Origin: Streptomyces sp. R44
GTDB taxonomy: Bacteria; Actinomycetota; Actinomycetes; Streptomycetales; Streptomycetaceae
Length of the DNA: 64,000 nucleotides
Reading direction: 5' to 3'
Assembly (NCBI RefSeq): GCF_041053105.1
Contig: NZ_CP163444.1
Span: 1,798,001-1,862,000, forward strand
In this document: positions 51,945-60,436 of the stretch, in pieces
How the letters are laid out: every line of letters starts with the position of its first letter
Numbering within the stretch: the first letter of the stretch is position 1
Position numbers and translations under genes: made by a program
Notes under the pieces: model-generated
Databases searched by the model: none
Told to the model about the DNA's origin: nothing
The model's input: the letters and a program-made list of their open reading frames with translations, nothing else

Positions 51945-52523
51945 CTAGACGCCGCGCGCGTCCGTCTGGTCGCCGCGGACGAAGGCGCCGCTCTGCCAGC
52001 GCCAGCTGACCTGCTCCTTCTCGTCGGGGCAGCAGCTGGGCACCTCGGGGGACGAGTAGCCGAGCAGGGTGGCGCGCACGGCCCCGTCGCGTACGGCGAG
52101 CTCGGTGACGCTCCGGTGCTGGTCCGGTGCGACGAGCGTGGCGACCACGCGCGCGGGGCTGCCGTTCTCCTTGCCGCGGGTGAGGACGTAGACGCCGCTC
52201 GGCGGGGTGCCGGAGCCGGCTTCGCAGCGCACGACCGCGATCGTCTCGGGGTTCCCGTCGCCGTCGAGGTCTCCGGTGGCGCGCTTCGCGACCGTACGGG
52301 GGCCTCCCCCGCACTCCAGGGGGTAGTCGGCTCCGGCGGCCTCGGGGGCGGGTGCCGGGCGCGGGGCGGCGGCGGGGGCGCCGGTCGCTCCGGCGGGGCC
52401 GGGCTGGAGCAGTCCGGCGAGGGCGACGACCGCGGCTGTCGCGGTGGCGGTGGCCAGCCAGTGGGCCGGCCGGGCGTCGGTGTGGGCGAGGTCCGCGAGG
52501 TCCGGGGCGGCGGAGTGCTGCAC
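51945..52523 (-). CDS. Secreted or membrane-anchored protein of unknown function
   Basis: A 192-residue protein. After ~18 polar residues there is a hydrophobic export segment (ATATATAAVVALAGLLQPGP) and an Ala/Pro-rich spacer, then an extracytoplasmic domain. It contains ATGDLDGDGNPETIAVVRCE, a calcium-binding FG-GAP/VCBS-like loop, and a C-terminal CCPDEKEQVSWRW region. GTG 52523 with AGGAG nine bases upstream. Function unknown; a single beta-propeller-type blade or hydrolase-accessory domain is possible. Convergent with the ferredoxin gene. Confidence 0.75.
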   Translation of the reverse strand: MQHSAAPDLADLAHTDARPAHWLATATATAAVVALAGLLQPGPAGATGAPAAAPRPAPAPEAAGADYPLECGGGPRTVAKRATGDLDGDGNPETIAVVRCEAGSGTPPSGVYVLTRGKENGSPARVVATLVAPDQHRSVTELAVRDGAVRATLLGYSSPEVPSCCPDEKEQVSWRWQSGAFVRGDQTDARGV

Positions 52524-52654
52524 GCGAGACGTCTCCTGTGGGGTGGTGCGACGGGGTTCCCGGCATCGTGCCACACGTCACAGGGGGACGGAACAGCTGG
52601 GGTGAGGGTCGGTCGGCCGGTTTCGGGGCGGCGGACGCGAGGTCGAACATGAGG

Positions 52655-52703
52655 ACGCCGCCGTCGAGTTCTCCCGCGTGGGCGGGGAACTCGACGGCGG
52701 CGT
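52655..52703 (-). terminator. Terminator after trmI
   Basis: Perfect 17-bp arms (ACGCCGCCGTCGAGTTC and its complement) with a 15-base loop between trmI and the upstream region of the secreted protein. Confidence 0.8.
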
Positions 52704-52757
52704 GGTGTGGATGTCGGAACGTCAGCCTCGCTACGGGGAGCGGGCCGCGTTTCGGGA

Positions 52758-53645
52758 CTAGCTCTTGTTGGGGCCCTCGTAGTCCTCGCCGTAGGCGCCC
52801 TTGGCGGGGCGGCGGCGGCGCATCGGGGGCTCGACCCCGTCCGCGAGGCGACGGGCGGTGACGAGGAAGCCGGTGTGGCCGATCATGCGGTGATCGGGGC
52901 GGACGGCGAGGCCCTCGACGTGCCAGTTGCGGATCATGGATTCCCAGGGCTGCGGCTCGGCGTAGCAGCCGAACTCGCGGATGGACTCCACGGTGCGGGC
53001 GAGCTGGGTGGTGGTGGCCACGTAGCAGCAGAGGATGCCGCCGGGGACCAGGGCCTTGGAGACGGCCTCCAGGCACTCCCAGGGGGCGAGCATGTCCAGG
53101 ATGACGCGGTCGACGTCGGTGTCGGACAGGTTGTCCTGGAGGTCGCCGACGGTCAGCTGCCAGGCCGGGTGGGGGCCGCCGAAGTAGCGCTCGACGTTGC
53201 CCTTCGCGATCTCGGCGAAGTCCTCGCGGCGCTCGTAGGAGTGCAGCATGCCGCTGTCTCCGATGGCGCGCAGGAGGAAGCTGCTCAGCGATCCCGAGCC
53301 CACTCCGGCTTCCACGACGCGCGCGCCGGGGAAGATGTCGGCGAAGGCCAGGATCTGCCCCGCGTCCTTGGGGTAGACCACGGCTGCGCCGCGGGGCATG
53401 GACAGGACGTAGTCGGGGAGCAGGGGGCGCAGCGCGAGGTAGGCGACGTTTCCGGTGGTACGGACAACGCTGCCCTCGGGGGCGCCGATCAGTTCGTCGT
53501 GCGGGAAAGAACCCTTGTGGGTGTGGAAGTTCTTTCCCTCTTCGAGCGTGAACGTGTAGTGACGGCCCTTGGGGTCGGTCAGCTGAACCTGGTCCCCGAC
53601 CTTGAAGGGCCCGCGTCGGCGGGCGGCACCGGTCGGTTCGGACAT
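52758..53645 (-). CDS. trmI: tRNA (adenine-N1)-methyltransferase TrmI
   Basis: A 295-residue SAM-dependent enzyme making m1A58 in tRNA. An N-terminal beta domain (FKVGDQVQLTDPKGRHYTFT) precedes the Rossmann domain with VVEAGVGSGSLSSFLL (~110-125), YERREDFAEIAKGNVER and ILDMLAPWECLEAV. Full length. ATG 53645. It follows the site-2 protease gene by 18 bases on the same strand, an order shared with Mycobacterium near the Mpa gene. Confidence 0.93.
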   Translation of the reverse strand: MSEPTGAARRRGPFKVGDQVQLTDPKGRHYTFTLEEGKNFHTHKGSFPHDELIGAPEGSVVRTTGNVAYLALRPLLPDYVLSMPRGAAVVYPKDAGQILAFADIFPGARVVEAGVGSGSLSSFLLRAIGDSGMLHSYERREDFAEIAKGNVERYFGGPHPAWQLTVGDLQDNLSDTDVDRVILDMLAPWECLEAVSKALVPGGILCCYVATTTQLARTVESIREFGCYAEPQPWESMIRNWHVEGLAVRPDHRMIGHTGFLVTARRLADGVEPPMRRRRPAKGAYGEDYEGPNKS

Positions 53646-53663
53646 GTGACCAGAGTACCGGGG

Positions 53664-54854
53664 TTACGCGGACGGTCGTGCCATGGCCTTGACGAAGGCG
53701 CGCTCCACGTCGGTGGTGGCGAGGACGCCGTAGATCTCGCCGCTCTCCTCGATGACGAGGTACTCGGTGGCGGGGCTGGCGCGGAGGTGGTCGAGGAGGG
53801 GCTGGCCGGTGAGTTCGGCGGGGACCCGCATGCCGTCGGTGAGGTCCTGGGCGAGGGTGCTGACGGTGACCCAGGGGCGGCGGTGCTGGGGTACGGCGGC
53901 GATGGCGGCTTCGCGGACGATGCCGGTGGGTTCGCCGGTGCCGTCGACGACGACGAGGGCGCGGGCGCCGGCCTCGTTGGCGCGGCGGAGGGCCTCGGAG
54001 AGCGGGGTGGTGGGTTCGACGGGGATGGCGCGGCGGGTGAGGGCGCGGGCGCGGAGCTCGGGGAGGTGCTCGCGGAGGCGGGCCATGCGGAGGCTGTTGC
54101 CGGCGCCGGTCCAGATGATGGCGGCGAGGATCGCGGCGAGGAGTGCGTCGGTGACGGTCTCGAAGCCGCTGATGTCGGCGGTGGAGTTGCCGAGGAGGCC
54201 GGTGCGGGTGAGCAGGGGGAGGCCGACGAGGACGAGGACGGCGAGGGCGCGGCCGACCCAGGCGGCGGCGACGGTGCCGCTCATGGGCTTGCCGGTGATC
54301 TTCCAGACGACGGCGCGGAGCATCCGGCCGCCGTCGAGGGGCAGGCCGGGGAGCAGGTTGAAGATCGCGACGATCAGGTTGGAGATCATCAGGCCGCCGA
54401 GGAGGACGCCGGGGACGGTGCCGGGCTCGACGGCGTACAGGGTCAGGTAGAACACGCCGGCGAGGACGAGGGAGAGGAGGGGGCCGACGAAGGCGAGGAC
54501 GAATTCGCGGCCGGGGGTCTCGGTCTCCTTCTCGATCTCGGAGACGCCGCCGAAGAACTGGAGCTGGATGCGGCGCACCGGGAGTTTGAAGCGGAGCGCG
54601 GCGATGGTGTGGGCCAGTTCGTGGACGAGTACGGAGGCGTAGAAGGCGACGGCGAAGAAGAGGGAGACGAGGTAGCGGGCGGCGCCGAGCTCGGGCAGGA
54701 CGCGGTCGATCTGGTCGCCGAAGACCCAGGTGATGAGGGCGGCGACGACGAACCAGCTGGGGGCGACGTAGACGGGCACGCCGAAGGGCCGTCCCATGAG
54801 GATCCCGCCGCCGGGATCCTCGGTCCGCTGCGGCTTGGGCTCGTCCTGGTTCAC
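53664..54854 (-). CDS. Site-2 protease family metallopeptidase with CBS domains
   Basis: A 396-residue intramembrane zinc protease. The zinc site is HELAH (residues 78-82) in the second helix and NLLPGLPLDGGRM in a later helix. Membrane helices occupy ~30-260. The C-terminal ~130 residues are a CBS pair (RAIPVEPTTPLSEALRRANE, ATEYLVIEESGEIYGVLATT), placing it in the Rip3-like class whose activity may respond to adenine nucleotides. GTG 54854. The target, probably an anti-sigma factor or signal peptide, is unknown. Confidence 0.92.
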   Translation of the reverse strand: MNQDEPKPQRTEDPGGGILMGRPFGVPVYVAPSWFVVAALITWVFGDQIDRVLPELGAARYLVSLFFAVAFYASVLVHELAHTIAALRFKLPVRRIQLQFFGGVSEIEKETETPGREFVLAFVGPLLSLVLAGVFYLTLYAVEPGTVPGVLLGGLMISNLIVAIFNLLPGLPLDGGRMLRAVVWKITGKPMSGTVAAAWVGRALAVLVLVGLPLLTRTGLLGNSTADISGFETVTDALLAAILAAIIWTGAGNSLRMARLREHLPELRARALTRRAIPVEPTTPLSEALRRANEAGARALVVVDGTGEPTGIVREAAIAAVPQHRRPWVTVSTLAQDLTDGMRVPAELTGQPLLDHLRASPATEYLVIEESGEIYGVLATTDVERAFVKAMARPSA

Positions 54855-55047
54855 GGGTTCCTTTCGTCGCGTGGTGTGACCCGCGTCGGTGCGTCACGGT
54901 TCGATCATGCAGTGCGACGGGGTCCCAGGTCGATGGTATGCCGCATGGTGCTGTCCGGCGGATCAGGGTCGGACAGGCCGCGGCGGACCCGGCCGTGATC
55001 TGCCGGACAGGACCAGGTTGTCGGTGGTGGGTCGTAGGGTCTTCGTC

Positions 55048-55950
55048 ATGAGTACGAGCGAGCAGCCGCCGGCGGAGCCGCGGGCGCCCATGTCGTTGTC
55101 GCCCTCGCGGGCGAGCGATTTCATGCAGTGTCCGCTGCTGTACCGGTTCCGGGTGATCGACCGGCTGCCGGAGAAGCCGAGTGCGGCGGCGACGCGGGGC
55201 ACGCTGGTGCACGCGGTCCTGGAGCGGCTCTTCGACGATCCGGCGGCGGAGCGGACGGCGCCGCGGGCGAGGTCGATGGTGCCGGGCCAGTGGGACCGGC
55301 TCCTGGAGTCGAAGCCGGAGCTGGGCGAGCTGTTCGCGGAGGACGCGGACGGGGAGCGTCTGGCGGGGTGGCTGGCCGAGGCGGAGCAGCTGGTCGAGCG
55401 GTGGTTCACGCTGGAGGATCCGACGCGTCTGGAGCCGGCCGAGCGTGAGCTGTTCGTGGAGACTGAGCTGGAGTCGGGGCTGCGGCTGCGCGGGGTGATC
55501 GACCGGGTCGATGTGGCGCCCTCGGGCGAGGTGCGGATCGTCGACTACAAGACGGGGAAGGCGCCGCGGCCGGAGTACCGGGACGGCGCGCTGTTCCAGA
55601 TGACCTTCTACGCGCTGGTGGTGTGGCGGCTGAAGCGGGTGATCCCGCGGCGGCTGCAGCTGGTGTACCTGGGCAGCGGGGAGGTGCTGACGTACGACCC
55701 GGTGGAGGCGGATCTGCTGCGGGTGGAGCGGAAGCTGCACGCGCTGTGGGACGCGATCCGGCTGGCGACGGAGTCGGGCGACTGGCGGCCGCGGCCGACG
55801 AAGCTGTGTGGTTGGTGCGATCATCAGGCGGTCTGTCCCGAGTTCGGCGGGACTCCCCCGGTCTATCCGCTGAAGATCGTTTCCGCGCGCCCGCCGGAGT
55901 CGGGTGAATCCGGGCAGGGCAGAATGGACCCGGCCCAGCCGTCTTCCTGA
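55048..55950 (+). CDS. RecB-like PD-(D/E)XK nuclease with Fe-S cluster
   Basis: A 300-residue stand-alone nuclease. Motifs are RGTLVHAVLERLF (His), GVIDRVD and VRIVDYKTGK (Asp and Lys of PD-(D/E)XK). Cys28 with Cys254, Cys257 and Cys263 (CGWCDHQAVC) form the AddB/Cas4-type Fe-S staple. Role in DNA repair is likely; no Cas genes are near. ATG 55048; a TAGGGT seven bases upstream could be a -10 for a leaderless transcript. Divergent from the site-2 protease gene. Confidence 0.9.
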   Translation: MSTSEQPPAEPRAPMSLSPSRASDFMQCPLLYRFRVIDRLPEKPSAAATRGTLVHAVLERLFDDPAAERTAPRARSMVPGQWDRLLESKPELGELFAEDADGERLAGWLAEAEQLVERWFTLEDPTRLEPAERELFVETELESGLRLRGVIDRVDVAPSGEVRIVDYKTGKAPRPEYRDGALFQMTFYALVVWRLKRVIPRRLQLVYLGSGEVLTYDPVEADLLRVERKLHALWDAIRLATESGDWRPRPTKLCGWCDHQAVCPEFGGTPPVYPLKIVSARPPESGESGQGRMDPAQPSS

Positions 55951-56007
55951 GCACGGCCCGCAGCGTGGCGGGCCATCCGGTGAGCTCAGTCCCGTGAAGG
56001 AGCCCTT

Positions 56008-56685
56008 GTGACGATCCGCGTCCTGTTGGTCGACGATCAGCCGCTGCTGCGGACCGGCTTCCGGATGATTCTGGAGGCGGAGCAGGACATCGCGGTGGTG
56101 GGTGAGGCCGGGGACGGTCTGCAGGCGCAGGAGCAGGTGCGGGCGCTGCAGCCGGACGTGGTGCTCATGGACATCCGGATGCCGCGGATGGACGGGGTGG
56201 AGGCGACCCGGCAGATCACGGGTCCGGGACGGGACGGTCCGGCGAAGGTGCTGGTCCTGACGACCTTCGATCTCGACGAGTACGTGGTGGAGGCGCTGCG
56301 GGCGGGGGCGAGCGGCTTCCTCCTGAAGGACGCTCCGGCGAACGAGCTGGTGCAGGCGATCCGGGTGGTGGCGGCGGGCGAGGCGATGCTGGCTCCGTCG
56401 ATCACGCGTCGGCTGCTCGACAAGTACTCGGCGCATCTGCCGACGGGCGAGGAGCAGGTGCCGGACACGCTCAACACGCTGACCGACCGTGAGGTGGAGG
56501 TCCTGAAGCTGGTGGCGCGGGGCCTGTCGAACGCGGAGATCGCGGCGGACCTGTTCGTCAGCGAGACGACGGTGAAGACGCATGTGGGGCATGTGCTGAC
56601 GAAGCTGGGCCTGCGGGACCGGGTGCAGGCCGCGGTGTACGCGTACGAGAGCGGTCTGGTGCGGCCGGGGGCCGGCGGCCAGTAG
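56008..56685 (+). CDS. NarL/LuxR-type response regulator (no adjacent kinase)
   Basis: A 225-residue two-component regulator. The receiver has Asp9/Asp10, the phospho-acceptor Asp55 in VVLMDIRMPRMDG, a conserved Thr in VLTTFD and Lys in GFLLKDAP. The LuxR-type HTH is at ~155-215 (LTDREVEVLKLVARGLSNAE, FVSETTVKTHVGHVLTKLGL). GTG 56008 with AGGAG six bases upstream. All phosphorylation residues are kept, so it is probably phosphorylated, but the neighbours are a nuclease and a convergent lipoprotein gene, not a histidine kinase. Confidence 0.92.
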   Translation: MTIRVLLVDDQPLLRTGFRMILEAEQDIAVVGEAGDGLQAQEQVRALQPDVVLMDIRMPRMDGVEATRQITGPGRDGPAKVLVLTTFDLDEYVVEALRAGASGFLLKDAPANELVQAIRVVAAGEAMLAPSITRRLLDKYSAHLPTGEEQVPDTLNTLTDREVEVLKLVARGLSNAEIAADLFVSETTVKTHVGHVLTKLGLRDRVQAAVYAYESGLVRPGAGGQ

Positions 56686-56697
56686 GCGCGACGACGA

Positions 56698-56734
56698 CGA
56701 GGGCCCGGTGCGCGGGGTGCGCGCCGGGCCCTCG
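56698..56734. terminator. Bidirectional terminator hairpin
   Basis: CGAGGGCCCGG / CCGGGCCCTCG arms with a GC-rich loop between the convergent response regulator and lipoprotein genes. Confidence 0.75.
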
Positions 56735-56751
56735 TGTGTGGAGCGGGGGTG

Positions 56752-58335
56752 TCAGCCCTTGCGGATCTCCCAGAAGCGGAAGACGGTCGAGGCGTCGAGG
56801 GTCCATTCGAGGCCGGTGACGTCGTCGCGGGCGACGGCGTACTGCTTGCCCTGCCAGAGCGGGAGCAGCGGGAGCTCTTCGGCGACGAGGTCCTGGAGCT
56901 TGCCGTACTCGTCGGAGGTGGCGGCGCGGTCGGCGATGCCGGCGGTCTTCGGGATGAGGGTGCCGGTGATGGTGCTGTTCTCGTAGTGGTTGCCGAGGAC
57001 GTTGCCCTCGCCGAAGAAGGGGCTGGTGAAGTTGTCGGCGTCGGGGTAGTCGGGGACCCAGCCCTTGACGTAGACGCCGTACTTGCCGGCGGCGATGTCC
57101 TTCTCGTACTGGTCGAAGGCGACGGACTTGACGTCGGCGTCGAAGAGGCCGCTCGCGTTGAGCTGTTCGGCGATGGCCTTGAGTTCCTGGTCGGTGGCCG
57201 GGCCGTAGCGGCTGGGCGTGGACCAGAGGGTGAGCTTCACCTTGCCGGTGATGCCGGCGGCGCGGAGGGCCTTCTTCGCCTTGGCCTTGTCGGGGGTGCC
57301 GTAGGTGTCGAAGAAGGCGGTGTTGTGTCCGGCGATGCCGGCCGGGACGATCGAGTAGAGCGGGGTGGCCGTCGACTTGTAGACGTTCTCGACGAGGTCC
57401 TCGCGGTCGACGAGGTGGGCGATGGCCTTGCGGACGCCGAGCTTGCCGACGACCGGGTCCTTCACGTTGAAGACGAGGTGCTGGACCTCGGCGCTGCTGC
57501 CCTGGACGACCTCGATGCCCTTGTCGGCCGTGGTGGCGGAGTTCTCGAGGGTGGCGATGTCGTCGGCGGAGAGGCCTCGGTAGGCGACGTCTATGTCGCC
57601 GTCGGCGAAGGCCTTGGAGAGCGCGGCGCGGTCGCCGCGGTAGAGCTTGAGGGTGACCGCGCTGTTCTTCGCCTTGGCGTCGCCCTTGTAGCCGGCGTTG
57701 GCGGAGAAGGTGGCCTCGCTGTCGCTGAAGGAGTCCAGCTTGTACGGGCCGGAGCCGGTGGCCTTGCCGTCGGTGCGCAGCGCGTCGGCGGGGTAGTCGC
57801 GGTGGTCGACGATCGAGCCGGCGCCGGAGGCGATCTTGCTGGGGAAGGTTGCGTCCGGGACCTTGAGGCGGAAGACGACGGTCCGCTCGTCGGGGGTCTC
57901 GATGGTGTCGATGGTGGAGAGGAGCGGCGCCGGGCCGGAGGGGTCCGCGATCTTGAGGGCCCGCTCGAAGGAGAACTTGACGTCCTCCGAGGTCAGCTTG
58001 TTGCCGTTGGAGAAGGTGAGGCCGTCGCGCAGGGTGCAGGTGTAGACCTTGCTGCCGGCGGAGAAGTCGCACTTGTCGGCGGCGTCGGGCTCGGGCTCGG
58101 AGCCGCCCTTGGGGAAGGCGAGGAGGGACTGGAAGACGTTGTTGAACAGCAGCCAGGAGCCGGGGTCGTAGCCGGCGGCGGGGTCCGTGGCGAGGATCTC
58201 GTCGGACATGCCGACGCGAACGCCGCCTCCGGAGCCTCCGGAGCCGCTTCCCTGCTCGGTGCCGCAGCCGCTGAGGAGGGCGGCGGACAGGCCCGCGGCG
58301 AGCGGGGCCGTCAGCCACTTGTTGGTTGCCTTCAC
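56752..58335 (-). CDS. Peptide-type ABC substrate-binding lipoprotein (SBP family 5), copy A
   Basis: A 527-residue lipoprotein. Lipobox LLSGC with Cys24, followed by a Gly/Ser linker (GTEQGSGSGGSGGGV). The family-5 fold is seen in CTLRDGLTFSNGNKLTSEDV, KYGVYVKGWVPDYPDADNFT and PLLPLWQGKQYAVARDD. It would capture peptides, nickel or other small ligands for an ABC importer. No permease or ATPase genes lie adjacent. It is a paralogue of the next gene upstream, 66 bases away. GTG 58335. Confidence 0.9.
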   Translation of the reverse strand: MKATNKWLTAPLAAGLSAALLSGCGTEQGSGSGGSGGGVRVGMSDEILATDPAAGYDPGSWLLFNNVFQSLLAFPKGGSEPEPDAADKCDFSAGSKVYTCTLRDGLTFSNGNKLTSEDVKFSFERALKIADPSGPAPLLSTIDTIETPDERTVVFRLKVPDATFPSKIASGAGSIVDHRDYPADALRTDGKATGSGPYKLDSFSDSEATFSANAGYKGDAKAKNSAVTLKLYRGDRAALSKAFADGDIDVAYRGLSADDIATLENSATTADKGIEVVQGSSAEVQHLVFNVKDPVVGKLGVRKAIAHLVDREDLVENVYKSTATPLYSIVPAGIAGHNTAFFDTYGTPDKAKAKKALRAAGITGKVKLTLWSTPSRYGPATDQELKAIAEQLNASGLFDADVKSVAFDQYEKDIAAGKYGVYVKGWVPDYPDADNFTSPFFGEGNVLGNHYENSTITGTLIPKTAGIADRAATSDEYGKLQDLVAEELPLLPLWQGKQYAVARDDVTGLEWTLDASTVFRFWEIRKG

Positions 58336-58363
58336 AGAACTTGCCTCTTGATCTCTTGTCAGG

Positions 58364-58388
58364 CCGGCCGCGCGGGGCGCGCGGCCGG
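58364..58388 (-). terminator. Possible hairpin between the two lipoprotein genes
   Basis: CCGGCCGCGC / GCGCGGCCGG arms with a 5-base loop, 13 bases past the copy B stop. It could end or attenuate the transcript before copy A. Confidence 0.5.
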
Positions 58389-58401
58389 GACAACGAAGGG
58401 G

Positions 58402-59991
58402 TCAGGCGGTGCCGCGGCCCAGTTCCCACAGGAGCAGGTCGGAGGAGGTGTTGAGCGCGTACTCGACTCCGTTGAGGTCGTCGCGGGCGGCGACGTACTG
58501 CTTGCCCTGCCACAGCGGCAGGACGGGGACGTCCTCGGCGACGATCTTCTGGATCTGCGCGTAGACGGGGCTGGCGGCGTTGCGGTCGGCCTGGCGGCGC
58601 GAGCGCGGGATGAGCTTCTCGCGAACGGTCTTGTTCACGTAGGGGGTGTTGAGGAAGTTGTCGCTGTCGAGGAACGGCGCGATGTAGTTGTCCGGGTCCG
58701 GGTAGTCCGGGAACCAGCCGAGGCCGTAGACGGCGTAGTCGCCGCGCTTCTGGGCGGTGCGGAACTTGGACCACTCGGCGCCCTGGACGTTGGCGTCGAA
58801 GAGCTCGCTGGCGATGAGCTGCTTCTTGAGCGCCTCGAACTCCTGGGCGGTCTCGGCGCCGTAGTGGTCGGTGGTGTAGTTCAGCGTCACCTTGACCGGC
58901 GTCTTGACGCCCGCGTCCTTGAGGATCTTCGCGGCGCGGGCCGGGTCGGGCTCGCCGTACTCGTCGAAGAAGGGGGTGGCGTGGCCGGTGATGCTGGAGG
59001 GGATCAGCGAGTACAGCGGCTCGGCGGTGGGGCCGTAGACGAGGCTGACGAGGGCGCCGCGGTCGACGACGGCGGCCATGGCCTGGCGGACGGCCTTCTC
59101 CTGGACGGAGGGGGCCTTGGTGTTGAAGCCGAGGTAGCGGATTTCGAGGCCGGGGACCTCGGTGACGCGGATGCCGTCCTTGGGCGTCTCGGTGAGGTCC
59201 TTGATCTGCTTCTGCGACAGGGAGCGGGCCATCATGTCGATGCCGTCGCTCTCCAGGGCCGCGCCCATGGCTGCGGCGTCGGCGTAGGGGCGCAGTTCGA
59301 CCTTGTCGTTGCGCAGGGTGATGTCGCCCTTGTAGGCGGGGTTCTTGGTGAAGACGAAGCGGGTGGCCTTGTCGCCCTCGCGCTCGACCTTCAGGGTGTA
59401 CGGGCCCGAGCCGTCGACGTCGAAGCCGTCGCGGAGCTTGTCGGAGGCGTACTTGTCCTTGCTGAGGATGCCGGCGACGGGGGTGGACAGCTTGTACGGG
59501 AAGGTGGCGTCGGGGGTCTTGAGGTGGAAGACGATCCCGTCGGTGCCCTGGGTCTCGACGGTGTCGATGTTCGCGAGGAGGGCGGCCGTGCCGTTGTCCG
59601 ACTTGATCTTGAGGACGCGCTCGATGGAGTACTTGACGTCCTCGGCCGTGATGGGGGTGCCGTCGGCGAAGGTGAGGCCCTCGCGGAGCGTGCAGCGGTA
59701 GCTCTCGCTGGCCTTGTCGGAGAATCCGCAGCTCTTGGCGGCCTCGGGGACGGGCTCGCCGCCGCCACGGGGCACGTGCAGCAGGGTCTGGACGGTCTGG
59801 CGCAGGATGTTCCAGGCGCCGGTGTCGTAGGCGAAGGCCGGGTCGAGCGGTGCGGGGGCGTCCTCGGTGGCGATGAACTGGTCCGTGGTGCCCACGGTTA
59901 TCGCTCTGGCGTCCTCCCCGCCGCCGCAGGCGGCGAGCAGGGGGGCGAGCAGTCCGGCCACGGCCGGCAGCACCAGGGTCTTGCGGTTCAT
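58402..59991 (-). CDS. Peptide-type ABC substrate-binding lipoprotein (SBP family 5), copy B
   Basis: A 529-residue lipoprotein with lipobox LLAAC (Cys22). It shares with copy A the segments CTLREGLTFADGTPITAEDV, YAVYGLGWFPDYPDPDNYIA and PVLPLWQGKQYVAARDD, so the two arose by duplication and then diverged. Copy B lacks the Gly/Ser-rich linker of copy A. ATG 59991. It is first in the pair, with a ~445-base upstream region that probably holds the promoter. The ligand is unknown. Confidence 0.9.
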   Translation of the reverse strand: MNRKTLVLPAVAGLLAPLLAACGGGEDARAITVGTTDQFIATEDAPAPLDPAFAYDTGAWNILRQTVQTLLHVPRGGGEPVPEAAKSCGFSDKASESYRCTLREGLTFADGTPITAEDVKYSIERVLKIKSDNGTAALLANIDTVETQGTDGIVFHLKTPDATFPYKLSTPVAGILSKDKYASDKLRDGFDVDGSGPYTLKVEREGDKATRFVFTKNPAYKGDITLRNDKVELRPYADAAAMGAALESDGIDMMARSLSQKQIKDLTETPKDGIRVTEVPGLEIRYLGFNTKAPSVQEKAVRQAMAAVVDRGALVSLVYGPTAEPLYSLIPSSITGHATPFFDEYGEPDPARAAKILKDAGVKTPVKVTLNYTTDHYGAETAQEFEALKKQLIASELFDANVQGAEWSKFRTAQKRGDYAVYGLGWFPDYPDPDNYIAPFLDSDNFLNTPYVNKTVREKLIPRSRRQADRNAASPVYAQIQKIVAEDVPVLPLWQGKQYVAARDDLNGVEYALNTSSDLLLWELGRGTA

Positions 59992-60436
59992 CAGGGACAG
60001 ATCTCCTCATCCGGCACTGGGTACAGCGGTCAGTGGAACTCCGCCGCCTGCCGCCCGGTCGGGGCGGGAGCGATCGGGCCGGGTGTTGCGATCGGTCCTG
60101 TGTTCACGGCGACTTGGGTATGCGCCGGTGCACGCGGATATGCGGCGAAGTACTCGCGAAAGATTAGTGCGCGGCGCCGGTATCACTTGACCGGGGCCGT
60201 ACAGGGCCGTAATCGCAGAGTGATCATGAATGCATGGATCTCGATAACCATGCGCCGGACGTTGCGGACGCCGATAACCCAATCGGGACACAGGGGGCGC
60301 CCAAACATCCGCTTTTGAGACACGGAACGGGAACGGGCCACCCACCGTCCGGCACTCTGAGTGACCAAGGTCACGTGGATGCTTTTCGGTGAATGGCCCG
60401 GATGCTTTTGGCCGGATGGCCTTCCTCAGATAAAGC
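59992..60436. other. Gene-free spacer upstream of the lipoprotein pair
   Basis: No credible gene was seen; it is less GC-rich than its surroundings. It holds a candidate minus-strand promoter (60161-60190), an inverted repeat GTGACC-AA-GGTCAC (60361-60374) and a direct repeat GGATGCTTTT at 60377 and 60400. The HAD gene ends at its right edge. Confidence 0.6.
60161..60190 (-). promoter_or_regulatory. Candidate promoter for the lipoprotein pair
   Basis: On the minus strand TCAAGT (60190..60185) and TAATCT (60166..60161) are separated by 18 bases, a plausible sigma-HrdB-type pair. Transcription would begin ~160 bases upstream of the copy B ATG. Confidence 0.4.

Noticed and set aside
55048..55950. 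Cas4 nuclease of a CRISPR system
   Set aside because: The Fe-S PD-(D/E)XK fold is shared, but no other cas genes or repeats exist in the window, and stand-alone RecB-like nucleases are common in actinobacteria.
51826..56592. 1588-codon minus-strand open frame
   Set aside because: It runs across TrmI, the site-2 protease, the RecB-like nuclease and the response regulator in wrong frames; composition is Arg/Pro/His-rich and not protein-like.
60007..60345. Small genes in the spacer upstream of the lipoprotein pair
   Set aside because: Open frames there lack SD sequences and protein-like composition, and they overlap the likely promoter.
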